Part shown: piece by piece, positions 43,921 through 51,654 of the stretch
How positions within the stretch are numbered: position 1 is the first letter of the stretch
Layout of the letters: every line of letters starts with the position of its first letter
From: Candidatus Peregrinibacteria bacterium
Lineage (GTDB): Bacteria; Patescibacteriota; Gracilibacteria; UBA1369
Assembly: GCA_003153355.1 (NCBI GenBank)
Contig: PLYH01000001.1
Location: 250,953 to 314,952, forward strand
DNA length: 64,000 nucleotides
Reading direction: 5' to 3'
The notes under the pieces: generated by a model
The model's database searches: none
Seen by the model: the letters and a program-made list of their open reading frames with translations, nothing else
Told to the model about the DNA's origin: nothing
Position numbers and translations under genes: made by a program

Positions 43921-43991
43921 AATTTAGGATGTTTTAACAAAACGGTCATCTGCGGATAGTAACGTTAATGCTCTGACGCCAATTTTTGCTA

Positions 43992-44020
43992 TTTACAAAA
44001 TACTACCAAAGTAATACTAT
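43992..44020 (+). promoter_or_regulatory. Promoter of the RelBE-like module
   Basis: TTTACA (43992-43997), 17 nt, TACTAT (44015-44020); the operator begins at its last base. Confidence 0.6.
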
Positions 44021-44046
44021 ATTAATGTATATCACATACATTAATA
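44020..44046 (+). promoter_or_regulatory. Operator of the RelBE-like module
   Basis: A perfect 11-bp inverted repeat, TATTAATGTAT-n5-ATACATTAATA, between the -10 and ATG 44058. The probable binding site of the ribbon-helix-helix antitoxin. Confidence 0.75.
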
Positions 44047-44057
44047 ATTAAAATTAT

Positions 44058-44300
44058 ATGAATCTCCTTCAGATTAAAATCGACAACAATCTCAAAACAG
44101 CGATCCAAAAGAAAGCCAAGCTTTATGGCGTTCCGGCCAGTACGCTGGTAAGAATCATTCTGGTGAAATCATTTCTCGAAGATAAAAAAACCACAGATAT
44201 CACCGACGAAGAAAATCCGAATTTCGGGAATGTGTTTAATGCAAAAAGAGACAATAATGGCAAAGGTATTCCGGCTGAAGATTTCCTTTCATGGCTCTAA
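44058..44300 (+). CDS. RelB/DinJ-like ribbon-helix-helix antitoxin
   Basis: 80 residues. The N-terminus 'LLQIKIDNNLKTAIQKKAKLYGVPASTLVRIILVKSFL' fits the ribbon-helix-helix of RelB/DinJ antitoxins. The acidic, Asn-rich tail would be the toxin-binding part. Its TAA stop is directly followed by the toxin ATG, so translation is coupled. A perfect 11-bp inverted repeat lies between promoter and start, as expected for autoregulation. Confidence 0.82.
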   Translation: MNLLQIKIDNNLKTAIQKKAKLYGVPASTLVRIILVKSFLEDKKTTDITDEENPNFGNVFNAKRDNNGKGIPAEDFLSWL

Positions 44301-44540
44301 ATGACCGACAAAATCCAAAAATTCATGGACTCCCTGGACAAAAAAACCAGAGAACAGCTGAAAGGAAAAATCTCCTCGCTCATAAAAAATCCGTTTCAAA
44401 AACATCAGGATATTAAAAAAATGAAAAGCCATGGAGAAGATACGTACCGCTTAAGAGTCGGCAAAATAAGGATTATCTTTCAAGTGATAGAAAATAAAAT
44501 TAAAATTGTCACAGTTGATTACCGCGGCAATATTTACTGA
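44301..44540 (+). CDS. RelE-like toxin
   Basis: 79 residues. 'IQKFMDSLDKKTREQLKGKISSLIKNPF' and 'HGEDTYRLRVGKIRIIFQVIENKIKIVTVDYRGNIY' follow the RelE pattern: N-terminal helices, then strands with 'YRLRVGKIRI' and a C-terminal basic/aromatic motif. It would cleave mRNA on the ribosome. ATG 44301 abuts the antitoxin stop. It ends in TGA, which overlaps the -35 of the next gene's promoter. Confidence 0.85.
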   Translation: MTDKIQKFMDSLDKKTREQLKGKISSLIKNPFQKHQDIKKMKSHGEDTYRLRVGKIRIIFQVIENKIKIVTVDYRGNIY

Positions 44541-44565
44541 CAAACAAGAGTTTTTGGGCTATAAT
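44537..44565 (+). promoter_or_regulatory. Promoter giving a leaderless DUF2779 nuclease mRNA
   Basis: CTGACA (44537-44542), 17 nt, TATAAT (44560-44565). The -10 ends 6 nt before ATG 44572, so transcription should start at the A of the start codon. Confidence 0.65.
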
Positions 44566-44571
44566 AAGTGG

Positions 44572-46044
44572 ATGCAAAAAACTATTTCCAAAACCGATTT
44601 CGTTCGCTACCTGGAATGCCCCCGTTACGGCTGGCTGTATAAAAACAGACCCGACCTGCTTGATAAAACCCAAAGCCGGATCGCCAAACAGGGCGGACAG
44701 GTGGAAGAACTTGCTCACGGACTATTTCCAAAAGGCATAGAAGTCCCATGGAAAAACGCGTTTGAAGAAACCATGAAGCTTCTGAAAAACGGCACTCCGG
44801 TTATTTACCAGGCCACCCTCAAAACGGACAAATATCTGGCCCGGGCCGATATCCTCGTCAAAGACAAAGACGGCAAAGGCTGGCACCTGTATGAAGTCAA
44901 AAGCTCCACGCAGGTAAAACCCGAACATATCCCCGACATTTGTTTCCAGACCAACCTGTTTGAGGAATGCGGAATGAAGCTGTACTCAATCAATATCATC
45001 CACATCAACAACAAATATGTGTTTGATGAGAAAAAGGGTCTGGAAATCAAAAAGTTCTTGATCATCGAAAACCTCACCGAAAAAATTCGTGAAAACCAAC
45101 GGGAATTCGCGGATCTCATGACTGAAGCCCACACCGTACTCACGAGCCCAGACGAACCGCATCCTAAAATTCTCGCCAAAAGTTTCAACTACGATCCGGG
45201 TCCGCTCCTCAATGAATATTATTGGAAAGGTATTCCGGACTACAGTATCTATAACATCGGTCGAATTTACGAAAAAGAACTGGCCAAACTCACCGAGGAA
45301 GGAATCATAGCCATCCGGGATATTCCCGAAGGCTTTTTTAAGAACGAACGCAAAAATCTGCAGGTTGAGATTACCAAAACCGAAAAACCTTTTATAGACC
45401 GTACAAAGATCGCGGAGACCATGTCGACGTTGGAATACCCTTTGTATTTTCTGGATTACGAAACCGTCAATCCGGCGGTTCCACTGTTTGACGGAACGCG
45501 GCCGTACCAAATGATCTGTTTCCAGTATTCGCTCCACGTGCAGCGCACGCCCAAATCCAAACTCGAACATTACGAATTTCTGCACACGGAAAAAGACAAC
45601 CCTGTTCCGCATCTCCTCAAACAGCTCCAATCGGAAAGCGGAAACAAAGGAACGGTTTTTGTCTGGAACCAAGGTTTTGAAAAAGTCCGCAACAATGAAA
45701 TGGGCAAAGAGTATCCCGAGTACCGCGATTTTCTTGAAGCTTTAAACGCGAGAGTCTACGACCTGATGAAAATCGTCAGTCAGGGCATGTACGAAGATTT
45801 CAGATTCAAAGGCAGCGCTTCGATTAAAAAAGTCCTGCCCGTGCTGGTGCCGGAACTCAGTTATGAAAATCTTGATATCGGACAAGGAGGTGAAGCCATG
45901 GACGCCTGGTACGAAATCATGGGACACCAGACCGTGGAAACCAAAAAAGAAAGAGCTGAAACAATCAAAAGCATGCTCGAATACTGCAAACAGGATACAC
46001 TGGCGATGGTGAAGATTCTGGAGTTTCTCAAAAATCTCCATTAA
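44572..46044 (+). CDS. Two-nuclease fusion: Cas4-like PD-(D/E)XK domain plus DUF2779 DEDD-type domain
   Basis: 490 residues from ATG 44572; the frame is open 22 codons upstream, but the promoter position rules that out. The N-terminal half is a Cas4/AddB-like nuclease: 'SKTDFVRYLECPRYGWLYK', D93 in 'ARADILVK' and E108-V-K110 in 'LYEVKSSTQ'. The C-terminal half is DUF2779 (PF11074), an exonuclease fold with 'YFLDYETVNP', 'FVWNQGFEKVRNNEM' and 'CKQDTLAMVKIL'. This fusion is frequent in reduced genomes. DNA end processing or repair is likely, and defence is possible given the surrounding genes. Only one of the cysteines of a Cas4 iron-sulphur cluster is obvious at the N-terminus, so a cluster is doubtful. 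Confidence 0.88.
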   Translation: MQKTISKTDFVRYLECPRYGWLYKNRPDLLDKTQSRIAKQGGQVEELAHGLFPKGIEVPWKNAFEETMKLLKNGTPVIYQATLKTDKYLARADILVKDKDGKGWHLYEVKSSTQVKPEHIPDICFQTNLFEECGMKLYSINIIHINNKYVFDEKKGLEIKKFLIIENLTEKIRENQREFADLMTEAHTVLTSPDEPHPKILAKSFNYDPGPLLNEYYWKGIPDYSIYNIGRIYEKELAKLTEEGIIAIRDIPEGFFKNERKNLQVEITKTEKPFIDRTKIAETMSTLEYPLYFLDYETVNPAVPLFDGTRPYQMICFQYSLHVQRTPKSKLEHYEFLHTEKDNPVPHLLKQLQSESGNKGTVFVWNQGFEKVRNNEMGKEYPEYRDFLEALNARVYDLMKIVSQGMYEDFRFKGSASIKKVLPVLVPELSYENLDIGQGGEAMDAWYEIMGHQTVETKKERAETIKSMLEYCKQDTLAMVKILEFLKNLH

Positions 46045-46053
46045 CATAAAACC

Positions 46054-46827
46054 ATGCTCAGAAAAATTAATATTTTCCTTGTCCTCGGCATTCTTTTAAT
46101 GCTCGGAGTCGTTGCGTTCGGCGGCAACGAAGCCTATTTCCGGATGACCGGAAAAACGGCGATCGGAAAAATCGTGAGGATTGATAAAACGCGGCATTCC
46201 GGAAAAAGTCCCGGATACATGTACACGCCGGTCGTCGATTACAAATTGCCCGGCGGCAAAACACAGGAGTTTTCTTTAGGGTACAGCTCGAGCTTCAACT
46301 TTTACTCCGTCAATCAACAGGTCCCCGTACTTTATGATCCGAATAAACCTGACTCCGCGATCATCAGCACCGATCCGGGACAATGGTTCATCTTCGGAGC
46401 CTTGGGACTTTTAGGCGTGGGTTTTATGTTTGCAGGAATATCCATCAGGAAAGCTGCGCCCCCGAATCCAAAACTCAAAGCCGAACTCCTTCAGAACGGA
46501 CGCCGCATTGATACCGCGATCGTTTCCAATGGAGTTGCGTTCGCCATCAACCGCCAGCCGATCTGGGAAATTAAATCAACGTATACCGAAGGCGGAAAAA
46601 CCTACAAATTTCACAGCGAAGGCCTAAACTTTGATGTGTCGGCAATCATCAATGCCAAAGGCATCAGGACCATCCCGGTCTGGGTCGATCCCACAGACAT
46701 GAAAAAATATTACATGGCCGCGGAAGAACTGCAGAAACTATCAACAAAACCAAAAACGGACGGCACGACTGGAAGTGCGCCTACGCCCGCGGGGGACTCA
46801 CCTGCGCCCGGGACAAAACTTCCATAA
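46054..46827 (+). CDS. DUF3592-type membrane protein
   Basis: 257 residues. Membrane segment ~5-24, an external region with the family pattern 'YTPVVDYKLPGGKTQEFSLGYSS' and 'VPVLYDPNKPDSAII', a second membrane segment (~112-133), then a second related domain ('ETY' type, 'PVWVDPTDMKKYYM') on the cytoplasmic side, and a Pro/Thr/Gly tail. DUF3592 proteins have no established role. It begins 9 nt after the nuclease stop and may share its transcript. Confidence 0.75.
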   Translation: MLRKINIFLVLGILLMLGVVAFGGNEAYFRMTGKTAIGKIVRIDKTRHSGKSPGYMYTPVVDYKLPGGKTQEFSLGYSSSFNFYSVNQQVPVLYDPNKPDSAIISTDPGQWFIFGALGLLGVGFMFAGISIRKAAPPNPKLKAELLQNGRRIDTAIVSNGVAFAINRQPIWEIKSTYTEGGKTYKFHSEGLNFDVSAIINAKGIRTIPVWVDPTDMKKYYMAAEELQKLSTKPKTDGTTGSAPTPAGDSPAPGTKLP

Positions 46828-46842
46828 AAACGCCGTTTCCGC

Positions 46843-46848
46843 TATAAT
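46843..46848 (+). promoter_or_regulatory. Possible -10 of the 129-residue membrane protein gene
   Basis: TATAAT, 28 nt before ATG 46877; no convincing -35. Confidence 0.4.
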
Positions 46849-46876
46849 TCCTGCATATTCCATTAACCCCACTTTT

Positions 46877-47266
46877 ATGGAAGTACCTATGCTTTTGGCA
46901 AGATTCGCGGCGCTTACATATCTGTGCTGCGGTCTGGGCGGTCTTTTGAATAAAAAATATTTCCAGAAAGTCGTCGACGATTTGAATACCAACGTCGGTT
47001 TAGCGTACATAGGCGGTGCCATAGCCATAGGAGTCGGGTTCCTGATGGTCAATGCCTACAATGTCTGGGCATGGAACTGGACGATCCTCGTCACGATTAT
47101 AGGCTGGGTAGCTTTGCTCAAGGGGGCGCTGCACCTGATTTTTCCGGAACAGATGATGAAAATATCCAAAAAATTCCTGAACGGAAAATCCCTCGGAACG
47201 ATCTCCGTGCTCTGCATCGTCATCGGTCTCATCTTTGCCTACTTCGGCTTCGTCATCGTAGCGTAA
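46877..47266 (+). CDS. Small membrane protein with four helices
   Basis: 129 residues from ATG 46877 ('acttttt-ATG' type context). The frame is open upstream, overlapping the DUF3592 gene, but that part looks non-coding. Four hydrophobic segments (~5-20, 36-57, 62-84, 105-126) with short loops; loop 'YFQKVVDDLNTN' precedes helix 2. The overall layout recalls DUF2065-like small membrane proteins, but no motif confirms it. Function unknown. Confidence 0.6.
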   Translation: MEVPMLLARFAALTYLCCGLGGLLNKKYFQKVVDDLNTNVGLAYIGGAIAIGVGFLMVNAYNVWAWNWTILVTIIGWVALLKGALHLIFPEQMMKISKKFLNGKSLGTISVLCIVIGLIFAYFGFVIVA

Positions 47267-47290
47267 AAAATATTGCTTCATTCTTAATCT

Positions 47291-47635
47291 ATGCATCACA
47301 AAAAAGGCGAATCCCACGATGATGATCATCACGATCACAGCCACGCGGACGACGGCTCCCACACGCACTACAACAGTCACGACGCCGATACCGAAGAAAC
47401 CTTCCACGTGAACGGCGAAGACATGATCAAAAAAGTGAAGGAGCTCCTGAAGGAAGCCAACGTCCGCCGAATTATCGTGAAAGACAAAAAAGGCCATCCT
47501 GTTGCGGAGTTCCCGCTGGCGGTCGGCGCGGTCATCACCGTGATTTTACCCGTGCTCGCGGCCGTGGGCGCGCTGGCGGCGCTGCTTTCGGAATGTTCCA
47601 TCACCGTGGTGCGCGACATGAAGAAGAAAAAATAA
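47291..47635 (+). CDS. DUF4342 protein with His/Asp-rich N-terminus
   Basis: 114 residues. The first ~35 residues are almost only His, Asp, Ser and Gly ('HDDDHHDHSHADD'), a likely divalent-metal-binding tail. The rest matches DUF4342 (PF14242): 'FHVNGEDMIKKVKELLKEANVRRIIVKD', then a hydrophobic 'PLAVGAVITVILPVLAAVGALAALLSECSITV'. DUF4342 has no defined function; the hydrophobic part probably inserts in the membrane. A role in zinc or nickel handling is only a guess from the tail. Confidence 0.78.
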   Translation: MHHKKGESHDDDHHDHSHADDGSHTHYNSHDADTEETFHVNGEDMIKKVKELLKEANVRRIIVKDKKGHPVAEFPLAVGAVITVILPVLAAVGALAALLSECSITVVRDMKKKK

Positions 47636-47725
47636 CTGGCGACTTATTTGGGGCCTGACGCCAAATGCACTTGGCACAGCGCATTTCTTTGGTTAGACTG
47701 GCGACCAATCTTATTTTTGGTTGTC

Positions 47726-48685
47726 ATGAAGCTCGGAGATTTTAACCAAGCACTCATAAGGGCCGTCAAACAGTACGTTGACGAAGGTGATATCTGCGAC
47801 CTTATCCTTGAAGGTAAAAACAAACCGCCTAAAATTCCCGGAGAAATCCTGAAAATTACGAACGATGTCCGCGCAGAAATATATGCGTCTTTCAAAGCGA
47901 ACAAAGGGCTTCTTGGCATTTATAAAGAACCAAACAGCGAAATCCAGCCGCCTCTCTCTCCAGAAGAACAGGAAGAAATAAAAAAGAGAGAAATCAGACC
48001 GGAAAACATCAAACGGTTTTTGTTGAAAGTCAGACACGATTTGAGGAAACATAAACCGAAATATCCGGAATCGGAAAATTCTGAAACTTTTGGGTGGATC
48101 ATGGTACGGATGTTAACCGATGCCACCAAGGCTGTGAGCGGATCTCGCGATCTTGGTCCGGTTTTCGGCGAGACCGAACTGGAAATGTATCGCGAAGAGT
48201 TTGAACGAAAATCGCCAGTGCATTATGAACCGACGTTTACGAGATCAACTTTTGGACAGCTAACTCTGCCGGAACCTGTGCCATATGGCCCGGGCCCCTT
48301 ACCTGAACCGCCAAAGCCAAATGCGCAAACGCTCAAACCTTTGCCAATGAAAATCAAAAGAACCACGCCGATCCCAAAACCTCCGCTCGTGCCGGCAGGA
48401 TTTAGCAGATTTGTCGGAAAACCAGTTCCACCATCGCCGGCTTCGGAAGTTCCCGACGACGATCCGGACAGAATTCCGGAAGATGTAACTCCGCGACCCG
48501 TCATCCTCCCGTCAAAGCCAGGTTCAAAACCATGGAAACCCAAGCCCGAATCTCAAGATCGCCCGCGCATCGCAGGCGGCGGAAATAAATTCAGTCCGCG
48601 CATGCCGTACGAAGAAAATCCTGAAGTTGAAGCAAAAATCAAAGCACTGGAAGCTCAGCTCCGCGCCGAAGGGAAACTGAAATAG
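47726..48685 (+). CDS. Unknown protein with Pro-rich C-terminal half
   Basis: 319 residues from ATG 47726 ('ttgtc-ATG'); the frame is open upstream but lacks a good start. The N-terminal ~160 residues are charged and helical ('FNQALIRAVKQYVDEGDICDLILEGKNKPPKIPGEILKI'). The C-terminal half is very rich in Pro, Lys, Arg and Ser ('LPEPVPYGPGPLPEPPKP') and is probably disordered. No membrane segment or signal peptide. No family is recognised. Confidence 0.65.
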   Translation: MKLGDFNQALIRAVKQYVDEGDICDLILEGKNKPPKIPGEILKITNDVRAEIYASFKANKGLLGIYKEPNSEIQPPLSPEEQEEIKKREIRPENIKRFLLKVRHDLRKHKPKYPESENSETFGWIMVRMLTDATKAVSGSRDLGPVFGETELEMYREEFERKSPVHYEPTFTRSTFGQLTLPEPVPYGPGPLPEPPKPNAQTLKPLPMKIKRTTPIPKPPLVPAGFSRFVGKPVPPSPASEVPDDDPDRIPEDVTPRPVILPSKPGSKPWKPKPESQDRPRIAGGGNKFSPRMPYEENPEVEAKIKALEAQLRAEGKLK

Positions 48686-48744
48686 CCAGCCGGGCAGCTC
48701 AACTGCGCCGGGTCAGCGGCGTTTCATCGTACTCGTTTTGCGGT

Positions 48745-49674
48745 TTATTTTGCGCGCGCAGCCCCGGTCGCACTCGCGCCCGCGAGCCCTTTTGAATCCA
48801 GAATTTTAGAGAACGTACTCAGAGGAATTTGAATGGTACTGGCATCAGGAATTCCGCCCGCGGCCTGGTAGAGCGGGAAATACACGATGATCGAATCCTG
48901 GGCCAGATTAAAATTCTGGAAATTCTCAACTTTGGCCGCTCCTCTGGAAAGAATATCTTTTTTGATGGTGGCGTTTTGCGTCGCATCGCCGGTATCTACA
49001 GCTGCCAGAACTTTATTCAGTACAGCGGTGACTTGCGTAGAAAGTTCCTGAACATAATCGGAACCGCTCTTAAAAAGATCTGCGATCTGAATCTGTTTTC
49101 CGGTTTTGGCATCAAAATTCATGCCGTACGTAAACACGGAAGGCTGCCCCGCGCCGCGCAAATCCTGAACGTCAAAACGGAAAGCCAGAAGCGAACCTGT
49201 CTGCACCATCGGCACAAAACTTACCGTGAAATAACTCGGATAATTTTTGCTCGCCAATTGATCCGGCGTCACCGGTGTAGACGGAGACCCGCCCATGGCA
49301 TCTTCAAAATTTTTCACCTTGCCACTAATAAAATCAACGACTGTCTTATTGATTTGATCTGCTGCAGCTTTCGTTCCTTTATTGAGTATGACCACGGGAT
49401 AGCTGGCATCAACTTTATACACGCCCTGTTTGGTGTCATGAACAGTGTTAAAATTGACCGTCACATCACCCGGCTGCAGTTTCTGCTGCGTCGGACCAAG
49501 CTGGCTGGTCATTCCTACGTGCTGAAGTGCGCCGGCCGTTCCCGTAACCGGCAACTTATTTTGCTGCGAATTTTGCGTGGCCTGAGTTTGGGCCGGACCT
49601 CCCATCGGTGAAGTCGTACACGCTCCAAAAAAACAAACCGAAGCCAGACCTAAAACGAAAAAAGTTTTTTTCAT
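48745..49674 (-). CDS. Lipoprotein with DUF4163/DUF3298 (RsiV-like) domain
   Basis: 309 residues from ATG 49674 ('act-tATG' context); the frame extends upstream without a credible start. Signal peptide with lipobox 'FFGAC'. After a Gln/Thr linker the mature part has the DUF4163 + DUF3298 pattern: 'YPVVILNKGTKAAADQINKTVVDF', 'GSLLAFRFDVQDLRGAGQPSVFTYGMNFD', 'KQIQIADLFKSGSDYVQELS', and 'NLAQDSIIVYFPLYQAAGGIPDASTIQIPLS'. The same fold occurs in the anti-sigma factor RsiV, which binds lysozyme, and next to deacetylases. A wall-facing ligand-binding role is plausible. Confidence 0.82.
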   Translation of the reverse strand: MKKTFFVLGLASVCFFGACTTSPMGGPAQTQATQNSQQNKLPVTGTAGALQHVGMTSQLGPTQQKLQPGDVTVNFNTVHDTKQGVYKVDASYPVVILNKGTKAAADQINKTVVDFISGKVKNFEDAMGGSPSTPVTPDQLASKNYPSYFTVSFVPMVQTGSLLAFRFDVQDLRGAGQPSVFTYGMNFDAKTGKQIQIADLFKSGSDYVQELSTQVTAVLNKVLAAVDTGDATQNATIKKDILSRGAAKVENFQNFNLAQDSIIVYFPLYQAAGGIPDASTIQIPLSTFSKILDSKGLAGASATGAARAK

Positions 49675-49727
49675 AAGTATTTCAAAAAATACACAGTGAC
49701 ATTCTAACGCAAAAACGCGAATTATAA

Positions 49728-49762
49728 AATGCCCCCGTTCACGTTGTGAATACGGGGGCATT
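49728..49762 (-). terminator. Terminator of the SIMPL-domain gene
   Basis: AATGCCCCCGT / ACGGGGGCATT with an inner TTCAC-gtt-GTGAA extension; on the minus strand it is followed by a T-rich TTTTATAAT. Confidence 0.8.
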
Positions 49763-49787
49763 GAAAATTCGTCAGATACTTGGATAA

Positions 49788-50585
49788 CTAATCAATCTCA
49801 TACGTAACGCTTACATCAACCGTGAGTTCTTTCTGACCCGGCTGGATGCTTGGAGCAGGAGCTGCTGCAGAACCGACGGATTTCATCGCCATGTCATACA
49901 TCATCGGAACCGGAGTCGAAGGATTTGATTCGCTGAACGTGACGACGCGGCCAAGACCAACGCCTGCTTCGCTCGCCATTTCCTGAGCCAGATTCTTAGC
50001 CTGGGTAAATGCCTGCGCGCGAGCCTGTGTCTTGATCGGACCCGAATCGTCGATATCAAAACTCAATGATCCGACTTCGTTGGCGCCGGCTGTAGTTGCA
50101 GCACTAAGAATATCATCCACGCTATTCAGATTGCGTACTTTGAGCGCAACAGTCTGTGTTAAATCGTAACCGAGAATTTTATATCCGCCGGATGTGCTTG
50201 GATTAGTGTAATCGTATTCAGGGTTCAAATCGTATTGCGACGTTGTGATGTCTTTCGGATCAACGCCAAGTCCCTGCACCGCAGCAATAACCTGGTTCAT
50301 TTTGGTATTGTTGTCCGTCGTGACCTGCTTAACACTTGAGCCTTTGGAAACCACCGATAAGCTGACGTCGGCAATATCCGGTTTAGCATTCGCTTTTCCT
50401 TCGCCGGTCACGGTAATCGTGCGGGCATAAGGCTGATCGGTAATTTCCGCTTTAATATTTTTGAACCAGCTTGGTCCGAACATCTGCCAAACCATCACGC
50501 TTGCTGCAGCCAATAAAAACAAAGCGCCGGCATAACGCACAACTTTTCGTGAAGGGTCATTTCCAGTGTCTTTTTCCATAGCCAT
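49788..50585 (-). CDS. SIMPL-domain (DUF541) secreted/membrane protein
   Basis: 265 residues from ATG 50585 (a second ATG is two codons on). A short basic N-terminus, one membrane segment (~17-35), then the SIMPL/DUF541 domain: 'RTITVTGEGKANAKPDIADVSLSV', 'DITTSQYDLNPEYDY', 'ILGYDLTQTVALKVRNLNSVDDILSAATTAGANEVGSLSFDI', and 'QAFTQAKNLAQEMASEAGVGLGRVVTFSE'. SIMPL proteins (BP26, YggE) form oligomers and are linked to envelope stress, without a known reaction. It is followed by its own terminator. Confidence 0.88.
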   Translation of the reverse strand: MAMEKDTGNDPSRKVVRYAGALFLLAAASVMVWQMFGPSWFKNIKAEITDQPYARTITVTGEGKANAKPDIADVSLSVVSKGSSVKQVTTDNNTKMNQVIAAVQGLGVDPKDITTSQYDLNPEYDYTNPSTSGGYKILGYDLTQTVALKVRNLNSVDDILSAATTAGANEVGSLSFDIDDSGPIKTQARAQAFTQAKNLAQEMASEAGVGLGRVVTFSESNPSTPVPMMYDMAMKSVGSAAAPAPSIQPGQKELTVDVSVTYEID

Positions 50586-50786
50586 ACATGAGGGGGGTAA
50601 AAAAATATGTGCGAGTGCACGGCACGAGCGCGGAGGCGTGTGGCTTCGCCACCGCCGAAGCGTACAAAGCAACACGTACTCAGCCAATTATAATCGAGCG
50701 GCGTGATTTCATGACACACTTTCCCTAGACAAATACCCGTAGTTTTGTTAAAAGTTAGCGCTAAAAATCATTCATTTGAAGCATAT

Positions 50787-51563
50787 ATGAGTATGGAACG
50801 TCATCGCGGTGAACGAAAACCGCCCGTCCCCCCTATCTCAGGGGGCGTGCCTGCCGATCGCAAATCTCCCCTTCCCGCTTCAACGCCGGCCAAACCTTAT
50901 AGCGCGATTATTTATCCGTCCCGCCAGATGTCAAAAGGCCGCATCCTCAAAATGCCGGACGAAAACCGCGAAGGGCTGAATATGGATAAACTTTCGTTCG
51001 GATTCAATCTGCCTTGGAATCCTGAACATACCGAAACGCTTTTTGATCTGGAAAAATTTGAAGATATGGATGTGGATAAAGTCCGCATCTATACGCACGC
51101 GCTCGTTCTGGATGTGGACGGGACGCTCGTCGAACATCACGGCAACGTTTTCCAGCCAGCCGTGGTGGAAAAACTTAGGGAAATCCGGGCCAAAATGAAA
51201 GTCTGCGTTTTTTCCAACAACGACCAGGAGCGTGAAATTTTCGGCCAGCTGGCGATTCCCGTCGTTAAAAATGCCACGCCAAAACCAAGCCCGATGGGTT
51301 TTGACCGGGCCGCGCGCCACTATTTACAAATGAATCCGGATCAATGCACCATGGTCGGAGACAACCTTCTGACGGACGGAGGCGCGAAACAGGTTGGCAT
51401 GCATCTGATTTTAGTCGACCCGATTCCGGGCAAAGAAGGAATCATGCATCGGCTCACCCGCAGCTACGGCCGCATGATGAAAGATTTCCACGACAAACTG
51501 TTCGGCGCAGAAAAAAGAAAACCAAGAGCGCAAATTTACAAAAACTTGCCGCCAAAACGCTAG
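50787..51563 (+). CDS. HAD-superfamily IIIA phosphatase, YqeG-like
   Basis: 258 residues from ATG 50787 ('gcatat-ATG'). The N-terminal ~85 residues are basic and Pro-rich. The HAD core has motif I 'LVLDVDGTLVEH', motif II 'CVFSNND', a lysine region 'ATPKPSPMGFDRAAR' and 'CTMVGDNLLTDGGAKQVGMHLILVDPI' as motif IV. This order is that of YqeG/Gep4-type phosphatases; Gep4 dephosphorylates phosphatidylglycerol phosphate, a possible but unproven role here. A C-terminal basic tail follows. Confidence 0.85.
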   Translation: MSMERHRGERKPPVPPISGGVPADRKSPLPASTPAKPYSAIIYPSRQMSKGRILKMPDENREGLNMDKLSFGFNLPWNPEHTETLFDLEKFEDMDVDKVRIYTHALVLDVDGTLVEHHGNVFQPAVVEKLREIRAKMKVCVFSNNDQEREIFGQLAIPVVKNATPKPSPMGFDRAARHYLQMNPDQCTMVGDNLLTDGGAKQVGMHLILVDPIPGKEGIMHRLTRSYGRMMKDFHDKLFGAEKRKPRAQIYKNLPPKR

Positions 51564-51654
51564 GCAGCTGGAAAGAAAAGCCGGTCCCGCTCCCCTAGCC
51601 CGCAGTCCGCACTCATGATAGGATAACCCTGCTTGTTTTTGTATGTAACCTTTT

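Larger units (their letters stand above)
43385..43951 (+). repeat. Riboswitch cassette, copy 2 (complete)
   Basis: Riboswitch, 141-residue gene and a 21-nt tail shared with copy 1. Direct orientation relative to copy 1. Confidence 0.9.

Noticed and set aside
42303..44060. Insertion sequence or integron cassette array around the duplicated riboswitch cassettes
   Set aside because: No transposase or integrase frame, no terminal inverted repeats and no convincing attC-type core sites are visible; duplication is supported but its mechanism is not.
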